Origin: Callorhinus ursinus | Lineage: Eukaryota; Chordata; Mammalia; Carnivora; Otariidae | DNA: 64,000 bases | Reading direction: 5' to 3' | Assembly (NCBI RefSeq): GCF_003265705.1 | Contig: NW_020312867.1 | Coordinates: 8,903,228-8,967,227 of the forward strand | Translations under genes and position numbers: made by a program | Notes under the pieces: model-generated | The model's input: only the letters and a program-made list of their open reading frames with translations | What the model was told of the DNA's origin: nothing | The model's database searches: none | In this document: one piece after another, positions 12,501 to 24,500 of the stretch | How the letters are laid out: each line of letters begins with the position of its first letter | Numbering within the stretch: position 1 is the stretch's first letter

Positions 12501-15500
12501 CACAACCCTTAAATCATAACCCAGAAGACGCCAAAGGCAGCCCCTGACAAGGTGTGGGGGGGGGGTCATAAACCAGCAACCCCCCTCAAGGAGGGCCAGG
12601 AGCGACAGTGGTCTGGGAAGGGGCCACTGAGCGCCCCTGCTGCGGGGCCCGGGTGTGGGCTGCGCCTTCACGTGGTCCTGAGGCCCCGGCACGGCCAGAG
12701 CTCTGGCCATGGCCTCCCAGGCCCCTGGGCTCCTTGAGTTTGTGGAAATCTGAGGGTGGCCTCCAGGCTGTCTCACAACAGATCCAGGGGGCCGTCACCA
12801 CCCACTGCGCTGACTGCTTCTGTTAGGGAACTTACTCGCAGGTTTTATTTCACGACTTTAATTTTGTTCCAAAAGGAGTAAATGTTCACTGAAGACATAA
12901 GATTTTAATATATTGTTTACTCTAGAGTGAAAAAGAAAATGGGCCAACCCCTGGCCTCATTTCCCGGACATGGCGCTCCTCAGCATCATGGTGTTTGTCA
13001 TGCTAGATCGTTTTCTCGAGACATTCCAGTGATCAGTCAGTATCTGCAGACAGTTTCTCGAGCGTCGAGTCCGTGCCGAGCACCGTGTCAGGAGCTGGGG
13101 GAAAGCAGCAGTGAACAAAACAGACAAGGTTCCTGGAGGGGAGGCCTATTTAAACAGTAAACATAATATATAACATAGGTATTAGATGTAGAGATTTTTC
13201 TTATTATGAAATAGAATACTATAAATATTCAATACTCATCCAGTTTAGGAAATCTGAAAAATACCCAAAATAGAAGGAAAAACCCCTCAGTTTTAGTTAG
13301 ATTCATGATCCAGAGACAGTTGGCGTTTTATAGCCTTGTATATGTAGTACCTTGCTGTTGTTTATTTAAATATAGTTTTATTTTATTTTACAAAGTCATA
13401 ATCATACCGAAAGCACAGTTTTTCTTATTTTTTTATTGTACAAGTCATGCAAACGGAAAACCTAAAAACAAAATCCCTTGCAAATCTATTACAGAATTAA
13501 CCACTGCTAATCTTTAATATGCACTTTTTTTTTTAATTTAGCAGTCTGAGATCACACTGAATGTGCCACTCGGTAACTGATCTCATAATACATTTTTGCG
13601 TTGATAATTGTCATTCTACACCATCATTTTTAATGGCTGTAGACTCAGTCCTCGTGTGGCGTCACCATCACGGAATCAATCAGTCTCCTTCTCTTGGACA
13701 TTAGGACATTTCCAACTTGTTATTTTTTAAGAACACCTGAGTGAACAAAGCAAAATGTTTGCTCATATTCTTAGTTATCTGAGTATGATTTTACATTGTT
13801 TTTACTCACTCATATTTTAACGACATCAAAATGTGGATTGCAGTTACCTTTGATGGTAATCTAGGAGATTATTGTTGTGTTTTTATACTTCTTCATTTTC
13901 TCTAAATGCTTTGCAATGAACAGGTTTTATTTGCACAATCACAATATCATTTATAATTATGCCCTGCAAAAAATGTCCAGATTACCAGTTTTCATGGTGG
14001 TGCCTCTTTAGGCCTCCGTGTAAGTCCACGTAGGGGATAGGCCGTAATTCACTTAGCCATCGCCTCTCACGGGCCGCCCGGGTTTTTTCCCCAGCTTTTT
14101 CAAGATCATCATGTGGGAACCCCATGCCCAGTTTAGGGTTATGTCCTTGCGGAACAGCCCTGCAAAGGCTGGTGAACAGCTTTCACACCTTTGGTACATC
14201 CTGCCAAACTGCCTTCCCAAGAGGATGTTCCAATTTCCACTCCCACCAGCAGCATGCAAGAATGCCTGCCCAGCCGCCCTACTCTCCCGGAGATGGTTCA
14301 AGCTCCTGGACCGCGGCTCTCCCTTGCCAGGGAGGGCAGGGAGAGAGCAGGAAATGGTTTTGTCCACAATGCCAGCATGATGACCCCAGGCCCAGAACCG
14401 CAGCAGTGGTTTTTAACAAGCCCGGTTCCCAGAACAGAACCTGCCGAGAAAAAGAGAAGCAAAGCAAGCAAGGGAAAAAAAAAACCTCTCTGCTGGAAAA
14501 AACACACATATACACAGATTAAAATAATATTTGGCACTTACGTCGCACTTTTAAAATTCTTCAAACGCTTTATAAACACTAGCTAATTAATTAAGCCACC
14601 TAAATCTGGCTGCAGTGGTGGAGAGAGCTCAAGAGGAGCTAAAAAAAGGGGGGGGGCAGCCCTCCCCAACTCCAGATTTTATTGTCGCCTGCCTGGGGTG
14701 TGATTACAGGCCTCCGGCTGCACCCCAAGAATAGCCCTGCTCCAACACGTTGCACGCCTGGTTCTGCAACCATCTCCTGCTCACGCCGCTCCCCTCACCA
14801 GCTGCTGACTCACGGCCCTGCACCACGTTATTGATAAGGATAATAATAACTGGCATCTATTCCGTATGCCTGGGGGGGCTGTGCCAGGCGCAGTCCCGGG
14901 CTCCCAGCTCATACCATCTCCTGGATATGCCTGTGGCAGCTCCATTCGACAGATGAGCAAAGACTCAGAGAGGGGCTTTGCCCGGGAGCAAATGCAGTCC
15001 CTCCTTCATTCATGAGTGCGTTCATTGAGCACGTAGTTATTGAGGGCCCGGAGTGTGCCAGACACAGTTCCAGGCAGGGGGTTGGAAACAGTTCCTTGTG
15101 GATGCTACATCCTGGTTGGGGGGAAACATGACAATCAAGTATATAAATGTATCTGTGATAATAACGGGAACAGAAACTAAAATTTACCCAGCCCCTACAA
15201 GGCAAGCGCTTATGTCCCACTGTGTCCTAGTGCTCAGGACAGTCCTGGGGGGTAGACACCGGTACCCCCACTTTGCGGATGATGGGATGGAGGCCCAGGG
15301 AGGGCGGGTGTTGAGCGTGTGCGAGTGATGTTCTTGGCCCAAGTGATGGCCGGCTAAGAGGGGAACCAGCGCCTGTGCTCTCCCCAAGCAGCATTTCCAG
15401 TTCCTCCAGTGGCCGGTGCTGGAAAGCAGACCCGTTGGGGGTGTTCTTGGCTGCATGCTGCTGGTAGCGACTTGTGGTGTCTTGGGGTGGCCGGCTGCCT

Positions 15501-18500
15501 CTGGGGGCCTCCTCCGTGTGCTTGTCACACACCTGGCCACCAGCTCCACCCTGAGCCCCTGCCCTCTCTGGGCTCTGGATTCCTCCCTGCACAGGGAGGG
15601 TCAGGCCGCCGTCTGGCTGAAGCTCTGCCTCTCGGGCACTTGCCAGGAGAACCGGGTGACCCCCAGCCCGGGAGTCAGGCCTGGGACAATGGGCACAGGG
15701 GTAGAGAGGCCTGTTCTGAGGCCCTGGGCTTGCCAGCAGCGAGGGCAGACTGCAGTCTGTGGGCTTCCCAGCCTTTGGGCGCCCTGCCCCTGCCAGCAGG
15801 TGGTGCCAGGCCACGGGCCGGTGGCAGATTCCCAGCTCTCTCCTGCCCAGCTGGAGCCAGAGGGCATCGGCGGCCCCCTGTCTGGTGTACAAGGCAAAGG
15901 TGGCCTAGGACAAGGTGTCAGGGTAGGACAAGGTCACACTGCGGGTCAGTGAGTGACCAGGAGGAGACAGATTGACCGTCAGTACCTGCACCGGTTGCCA
16001 CGACCCCAGGTCTGTCTCTTATTCTCTCTTCCCATACTCCGTCCCCCTGCCTGTCCGCCTCTCCCTCAACCTGTGTCTGTAGTCCCCTCTCTCTGTCTCC
16101 CGGCCTCTGTGTTTCTCCAAGGGCTTTATGATCTCTCCTCTCTCCCCCACCCCGACCTGGGTCAGAATCGGGCCCTGGGTGCACTGTGACCTGAGTATCT
16201 CGGCGGCTTCTCTCGGCAGCTTCCCACTGCCTGGTCACCTTCCTGGCTGTGTCCCTCTGATCCCCCACCACCACGTCCTCTGTCCGGAGTCCCTGCTCAC
16301 ATGCCCCACTGCTCTCCACTTTGGGGCTCAGGCCCCTCCCTTTCACCATGCCTAGGAAGCCTTCCAGCTACCCAGCCCAGAGCCCTTGAGGCCTGACATG
16401 CGTCCAGCCCCTGTGTGTCCCCAGCATCCAGGATGGCCTGGCCTGCAGGTGCATTAGCAAGGGTGGGAGGGAAGTTCGCACAACAGAGCCCCCCCCCATT
16501 TTTTTGTTGTGTGATGACAGTAGCTTCCCTGTGCCCCCACGTGGTGCTAAGCAACTTCTATGTGTCATTGCATTTTCTTCTCAGAACAAAGCAGAGGGCT
16601 AGGGGATGCTCTACCCATCTTGTAGATAAGGAAACCGAGTCTTAAAACCAAGGGATAAACTCGGGTCATGTGTGAATAAAAGGCGAGCCAGATTTCAGTC
16701 CGGCTCAGATGGCTCCAAAGACCAGATGCTTCTTTTTGACGCTGTCCCTGGCCAGGGTTGTTGTTTGGTCCCGCCAGAGATCCATCGAGATGGGGTCACA
16801 GTAACTGGCTGACAGATGAGGAAACTGAGGCTCGAGAGCCATGGAGGGACCTGCTCGGACTAAGGGTAGCACTCCCATCCACATCTACATCCTGTTGGAT
16901 GTTCTTGGCCAAGTGATGGCCATAGTCATGGAGCAATAAGGCCTGAGCCAGGACTCAAATCCAAGTCCTCCTGCCTCATGACTCCACAGCCTGGACAAGT
17001 CCCAGTTGCTGGGTGTGGCTTCCCTGCTCAGGGCCTGCTTCCTGGGCCAGGCCCAAAGGAACCTAAGCTCCCCATAGAGCCCCACGCACACCGTGCTGCC
17101 CCCCACCTCTGAGCCCCTGCCCTGCTGTGCCCTCTGTCAGGAACACTGTGCCCCTTACATCCTGGGAAGTTCAGAGCTCAGCTCAGACATGACTCTTCCG
17201 GAGAGGACTCAGGACCTCCAGCCTGCTCCCTGGCACGTCATGAACCTCAGTTTCCTCAGTTGTGATGGGGTCTCACGTTACAGGCTCGTGGTGAGGGCTG
17301 CGTGCCACGTACATGCAACGTGCCGAGCTCAAGGCCCGCTCACAGTGCGCAGTCAGTGAGCAGTGGATACACACGTGAGGAGACATCCAGGATCACGTCT
17401 GGATGATCTTGTTTTCCCTCCAGGTGTGGCAGGTGAGCCGGAGCTGCAGGTGATCCAGCCTGAGAAGTCAGTGTCTGTCGCAGCCGGACAGACAGCCACT
17501 CTGCGCTGCACCCTGACCTCCCTGCTCCCCAGTGGGCCGGTTGAGTGGTTCAGGGGAACAGGGCCAGCCCGGGAGTTAATCTTCAGTTTCAGAGGAGGCT
17601 CCTACCCCCGAGTGACAAATGTTGCAGACACCACAAAGAGAAACACCACGGACTTTTCCATCCGCATCAGTAACATCACCCCAGCAGACACCGGAACCTA
17701 CTACTGTGTGAAGTTCCAGAAAGGGACCCCTGATGTGGAGTTTAAGTCTGGACCAGGCACCCAACTCATAGTGAGCGGTGAGTATGGCCTGGGCCTCTTT
17801 GTCTCCTGGTTGTGACAAGTGAATAGGAATGCCCTCCATTGTCTGAGTAACAGCTAAGAATCAGGTGTTGTGGTGGGTGCTCCTGACTTCAGCCCCTTCC
17901 ACAGATCAGGGAAGTTGAGGCCTGGAGAGGTCATGCTATTTGCTCGAGGCCCCACAGCTGATAAATGGTGAGAAAATCTAGAACCCCAGTCTGAGGGCTC
18001 CACAACTCTCACCTTTTCCGGTCCTGACCAGCCCTCTGGTTCCAGGGATGAGGGACTAATAGTCTGAGTGACTTGCCCAGTCAGAGGGTCCCACCTCCCT
18101 CTTACCTCCAGAGAGCACCCCCTCCATGTGGGTGACTCTTCTCTTTACTCAGCACTTACTGAGCACCTGCTGTGTGCAGGCTCTGTGCTGAGTGCTAGGG
18201 AAGCAGCAGGGAACAAAACAGGCAAGGGCTCCTCTCTCATGAAGCTTACGTTCCCTTCTGTTCCAACGAGGACAGACCCATCCAGGGCAGAGAGAAGGAA
18301 GAACGCGTTTCTTTATTTCATCTTCAGAAACATCACACAGAAAAGACATGCCTGAGAGGTACAGACGCACTGTTTACTCTGACAGCCCAGGTTGGAAGAG
18401 ATGCCAGAGATTGGGCCTTTGCTGTGGGTCTGTCCAGAAACAATGGAGCCTGGTTCAGGGACCGACTCACACAGTCGCTGCAGGCTCCGAGCAGACCTGG

Positions 18501-21500
18501 GGCATCCAGAATGTCCTCACCCAGGGAAGATGGGCCTGTGTGGGTGAATAGGGTTGTCCCGTTGGCGCAAAGATGATCATTTAGGGTTTTCTGCCAGGGG
18601 CCCACGATCTGGAACCCTGGGCTGTCAGCACGCAAAGACCCCATCCAGCCCAGCCCCCGTGTACACATTCAGGGCCTGTCACGAGATGACAGGGTCTTGC
18701 TCATGTTCATGTATCCAGTGAGTGAGGAGATTGTTCCAGAACCCATCTGATTCCTGGCAGGTTTCTTCCTGCCCCAGCTTTGGATACTGTTTCCATGGAA
18801 GAGCCTGGTACATAGTAGGTGCTGAATAAAACTAAGTTACACTGACCCTTTGAACAGGGAGCCAGTATTTCTCCTTTTCATCATTTTTCCAGAGGTTCAG
18901 AATGGTATAGCCCTCTCCTTTAAAATACTGTATTCTGTTCTTCAACAATACGCGTTAAAAAGAAGAGTCCTTGGGGGAGGTGGGTTAGCTTTGCACCCCC
19001 AGATCAGACAGATATGCAAACATCTGATGAAGTGTTGAGCCTGTTCCTGGAGGCCATGGTTCCACATACATAAGAACATCAGGAGTCTTTCCCCGTTGTG
19101 TGATGTTGCTCCTTCACTGAACAGCCTGGGGCAGTGGCCTGGCTAGAGCAGAGGGGCCCCCGCAATCCCAGCAACACCAGGCACCCCATTTCTGGCTCTG
19201 CACACTGAGGATGATGGGGAGGCACTTCCCGGTGAGTGTCTGGAGCCCTGTGAGCAAGGGTTCATATTCTAGACTCAGCTGTTGGGACCCCACATCTTCC
19301 CTCAGTTGCTACAGGGTCAGCAGCTCTGGGCACCCAGAGGGACCCCTCCCCATAAGTGCTTGCAGTGGAGAATGTCAGAGGGACAAGGAAGGTGGTGGTC
19401 ACTGTTGGGCTAAGGAAGGTGCTCTGTTGTGAATGTGAAGGCTAGGGGCCACAGGAAATCCCCCCCGGGGTTACAGTGGGGAGTGAGGAGGAGCCCCTTG
19501 GTTTCCCTCAGCCTCAGCCTCCTCACCTGTAAAATGGTGATATCATGGACTCCTTTTCGGAGATCTGGAAGGATCTGAGGCACTCTGCATCACCGGCACA
19601 GAGGAGGTGGCCCCAAATGTAGGTGTGCCTTCAGGGTTGTGACCCGGCTCCCCTTGCTGGGCTCTGTTGCCTCACCTGTAGAAAGTGGGTCATCACGCCA
19701 GCCTCGGTAGGACGTTAGGAGACCACAGAGAGCCGGGTGAGGGGACAGACCCTCAGTGAGCTCTGGGTGCTCCTCCCAGAACTGTACGATCCTGGGCTAG
19801 TCTCCGCTTCCCTAGGGGCCTCCGTGTCCCATCCGTGGCCTGGGAATAATCAGGCTGCTGGTCAGGGGGCTGACGATTGGAGAGGAGATCCAGGAGGCCC
19901 CGGATGTGGGGGTTAGGCGATTCTTGGGCGTCCGTACACAGCGGCCGAGAGCATGGCCAAGCCCCACTGCCCGGGCTCCCACCCAGCTCTGCCTCCCCTG
20001 CTCTGTGACCTCTGACAAGTCAGCCACACGTTGGGCCCGGTGTCCTTGTCTGTCTGCGACCACCTGACCCCACAGAGCTGCTGCAGGGACTGAATGAGTG
20101 AATGCCTTAAAGCACAGACAGCAGGGCCTGGCACGTGGTCAGTGTCCCAGGAGTGTAGCTAGAATATGCCCGAGCCACAGGACCTTGGCCGGGTCACTCT
20201 TGCTCCCAGACCTTGAATGTAAGCGGGGTTTGGGGGGTGACGTTGGGTGCCTTGCAATCTGGGCTGCTCATTTAGAATCACCTGGGAAAAAAAGATCCCC
20301 AGCCCCTGGCTCCCCCCTAGATATTCTGACTTATTTTGTCAGACATGAGCCCGGGCAGGTGAATTTTTTAACCACTCTGCCCGGGCTGAAGAGCCCTAAG
20401 CTGGATGTTCCCCGAGGTCACAGAGGAAACCCTGAATTGTTTTCCTCCTTGTGCTCCTGGGGCTGGGAGAGGAGATTTGTGGTGGGTGGATGTTTCAGGA
20501 GAGCCCGTGCCTGCGACAGCTGTTTGGGAAATGAGCCCGAATGGAGTGGCCAGGACACCCTCCCAAGGAGCATGCCTGGAGCCGAGCTGCTCCCTGCCCT
20601 CCGGCCCAGGGAGGGGCAGCCGACACCCTGCTCAGATCCGAGCTTCACAGCTAGGGGACCTTCCCATCTTTCAGCATGCGTGCATCTGAACACGGGCCCA
20701 AGTCCCCGCAAAGACTTGCTGCTCAGCCCCAGAGCCCTCCCTGCCTCAACACACCCCAAATGTCACCGCCAAAATCTGTCCTCCCTCTTTCGAAATGCTC
20801 CCAGCTTTCTGTAAATAGCTAATCTGCAGGAATACGCCTGTGATCTCCTTCGTGTTTTGAAAGCCAGTTCGCCAAACTTATTTCCTGAGGGGATTATTAA
20901 AAGAAGAGGGAGAGAATCATACTTTGCTGGTTTCTGCTGCTTTTCTCATTCGGGGTTTTGCATGGCAGGCCTTGGGACTCTTCTTGTGTTCCCGCTAAGC
21001 TTTGGTTTTTGCCTTCTTACGGCCTAAAGGACAAATAGGTAGTATCAGAAGTAGTCACGAACAGATCTTAAGATAATGATCATCGGTGTTGTTTATTAAG
21101 CACCTACTGTATGCCAGGTTCTGCGTTTTATTTTTTTTTATTTTTTTTTAAGATTTTATGTATTTATTTGACAGAGAGAGACACAGTGAGAGAAGGAACA
21201 CAAGCAGGGGGAGTGGGAGAGGGAGAAGCAGGCTTCCCACTGAGCAGGGAGCCCGGTGCGGGGCTCGATCCCAGGACCCTGGGATCATGACCTGAGCCGA
21301 AGGCAGACGCTTAACAACTGAGCCATCCAGGTGCCCCGCCAGGTTCTGCGTTTTATTACATACATCCTCACATGTCACCGAGGTGGTGTTTTGACCCGCT
21401 TTGTACCAAAACAGACACGGAGGTGCAGGAAGGAAAAACAGAGCAGCTAAAATGAATCAGACTTGTGTGGGGTGGGGGGAGCTCTGCCCTTTATTCACTG

Positions 21501-24500
21501 CATACCCTTGGCCAGGGCTGGCTGAAGGATGAAGGAACTGAGGGGCGAGGAGTAATCAGCCCAGTGTCAGGTCCCCAAGACACTGCCCATGAGTGGTAAC
21601 TGAGCCCAGCACCTTGTCCCTCTAGGGGCATCCAGGCTGCTGGTGATTTTATGACTTCACTTATTGACGTGACCTCAATATGTTTGATGTGTTTTAGGAA
21701 GCAAGTTAAATATTTACAAATGTGAATATTTGTAATATTTTCTATGTTTGTTGTGGAAGGTTTTGGGTAATAATTAACAATTTGGAGACACCCCATTCTA
21801 TTGGTGAAGGGCATCCCTCCCTTTTTGATTCACTGATGTGTGTGCTTTCAGGACGCAGGACGGCTTCTCCCTGCTTGTAGTCCCGTGTCTCTGTCCTTGA
21901 AAGTAATTCACGATTAAGAAATTAACCAACTTGGGCTTTCTCAGCACTCAGCGATCTTGGTTTTCAACCCAAAACGGACCCAAGAGAAGAACGCAGTTTC
22001 AGAGAAACATCCCGTCATTCCCTCCCTCTTGGATTCAGGGATGGCACAGATTAGACCCTATGGAATATTTGTGGAGAGAGTGAAAACTAAAGTAAATTCA
22101 TAAATACCTGAGCGGAGGGCTCTGGGTGTGAATTAGGTTTGGGATAAAGATAGATCTGTGTTTGTTTGGTTCTGAGAAGCATTGTCAGTGTTTTACTCAA
22201 AGTAAAACTGCTTGCATTCCCTTACTTGCCCCTCCCTGCAACCCCAGGAAGGAGAAAGGCATGCTGTCCCACGTCACAGAGGAAGAGCCACGCGGTGCCA
22301 CGGCGTGGCACCCTTCCCTTGAGCTGGCCAGCCTGGTCCCGGCTTCCATGGGGGTCCCGCCCCACCCCTGCTTCCCCTGCAGGGACTGCTGCACAGGGTC
22401 TCTGAACTCAGTGAGGTTTGCAGGGAGGCGGCTAGGATGGTTGATACCAAGAGTGAGACCCATCAGAAATGTCGTTCCTGTGGCCAGATCGGTGGGAAGT
22501 CACCTGGCAGAGACCAGAAGGGGGACTTGAACTCCGGCCTGGAACTGCACCTGGGCCCAGCTCCCCGACTCAGAGTTCAGCTCTGGAGCCTCGGGTCCTC
22601 CTCTGTGGGAGAGGAGATGACACGGCCCTCCCCACACGATCAGAAGGGCGGAGGGTTCTCCACAGTGTCACACACGTACCCTTAGTGCTGATGACCACAG
22701 TCATGCTTACTGTTCATAAATGCTCCTCTTGTAGCCAAACCCTCTCCCCCCGTGGTGTCGGGTCCCACGGCCAGGGCCTTGCCTGAGCAGACCGTCAACT
22801 TCACCTGCAAGTCCCACGGCTTCTCCCCCAAAAACATCACCCTGAGATGGTTCAAAAACGGGAATGAGCTGGCAGCCCTCCAGACCACCGTGGACCCGGA
22901 GGGAAACAGCACTTCCTACAGCATCTCCAGCACAACCAGACTGGTGCTGGCCCCGGGGGACGTTCGCTCCCAAGTCATCTGCGAGGTGACCCACGTGACC
23001 CTGCAGGGGGGCCCTCCTCTTCGTGGGACTGCCAACTTGTCTGAGGTCCTCCGAGGTAGATGCCCCTCACCCCCAGCCCAAGCCGGGGTCTGGCCCCCAA
23101 GTCTTCGAGCCTGCCCCTCCCCCCACTCTCTGCCCCAGGCCTTCCATTGCCTGGAGTCTGACTCCTGACAGACCCTCCCAGTCACCCTGCACCTAGATGT
23201 ATGGTCCCCTCCTATGGTTTTTGATGGCAGCTGGGGGATGAACACCTATCATGTGCCAAGCACTGTGCTGGGTAGGTCATTTACTTTACCAAAGCAATTC
23301 CAATTATTGAGCACCTGCTGTAATCCTCGCCACCGTGTGCTTGGTGATGTCATTTATTTTGCTAATTATTCTATTCCGGCTGCATGCCACCGGCTGAGTA
23401 TTCTTGATTTCACTCATTCTTACCCTAATAGGAGCTGCCAGTCCTTGAGCACCTACTGTGTGCTGGGCACTGTGCTTAGGGATTTCAATCATATGCGAAG
23501 ACTACCCTCAGTGTTTGAGCACCAGCTGCATGCCTAGCCCTGTTCTGGGTGATTCCCTTGCTGTGTGGGGGGAGCTGAGTTCTCGAGCCCCTCCCCCGTG
23601 ATCGATCTGTTCCATGAGGTCAGAGCTTCTGCTCTGTGCTCTTTCAGTTCCGCCCACCTTGGAGGTTTCCCAGGAACCCGTGGCAGGGGACCAGGTGAAG
23701 GTCACTTGCCAAGTGAAGAAGTTCTACCCCCAGCGCCTACAGCTGACCTGGTTGGAGAACGGAAACGTGTCCCGAACAGAAATGGCCTCGACGGCCTCGA
23801 ACCTCATAGAGAACAAGGATGGGACCTTTAACTGGACGAGCTGGCTCCCGGTGAACTCATCCGCCCACAGGGAAGATGTGGTGTTCACCTGCCAGGTGCA
23901 GCATGACGGGCAGCCCGCGGTCACCAAAAACCATACCCTCATGGCCTCTGCCCACCAGAAGGACCAGGAAACCCATAAAACCCAGGGTGAGGCCTCAATG
24001 CCGACTGTCCTGGCACTTTAAATTTTATCCTTTTTTTAACACTAAAAGTAGTAATTCCTGTTTATTATGGAATAATCTAGACGTCTGTAGATATAAAGTC
24101 GAATTTTACAGTGAGTGCCCCGCCCCCAAAGCCCACACCTTAGCAGTGACCACCGGTAAGAGTTTGGTACATATCTTTGTAGATCTTTTGACAGAAGCAT
24201 GCATTCGAGAGAGACGCGGTGGGGTGGGGGAGTGGGGGGGGACATTGGCCTCTTCCTAGCTTCCTGCCTCCTGTTCCTGCACCTGACAGAGACTGTCACC
24301 TCCCAGGCCAGCCACCCCCTCCTGCTGTTCTTTCTCACCTCGGCTTTGTCGCCCTGGCTGCCTTCGCAGGCCTGCGCCCCCGGATTGGGATGGGGGCCTC
24401 AGAATCTTTGCACCTTATCTCAAGTAGAATCACTGCTGTGATGAATGACCTTGCACAGACTGTTACTTGTGCAGCTCTTTTGGGGGTACGATTTCCCAAA

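Larger units (their letters stand above)
510..17423 (+). other. SIRPA: SIRPA intron 1 (16.9 kb)
   Basis: Long first intron bounded by a GTAAGC donor and a TTTTCCCTCCAG acceptor. It contains old MIR and L2 fragments, other ancient repeats, a 40-bp minisatellite with an assembly gap, a CA-rich tract near 12290-12440 and an AT-rich block at about 12830-14590. Several open frames of 100-220 codons exist (for example at 15227-15892 on the minus strand), but they are GC-rich, have no recognisable domains and overlap on both strands. I call no gene inside it. Enhancers or an alternative first exon may be present but cannot be shown from sequence alone. Confidence 0.85.

Noticed and set aside
15227..15975. 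Overlapping 188- and 221-codon open frames on opposite strands in intron 1
   Set aside because: Mirror-image frames in GC-rich DNA without domains, start context or splice support. Part of the region is also MIR-like.
17778..22734. A second V-set exon or neighbouring SIRP paralogue
   Set aside because: No further D-x-G-x-Y-Y-C motif or Ig-type exon with splice sites was found on either strand.
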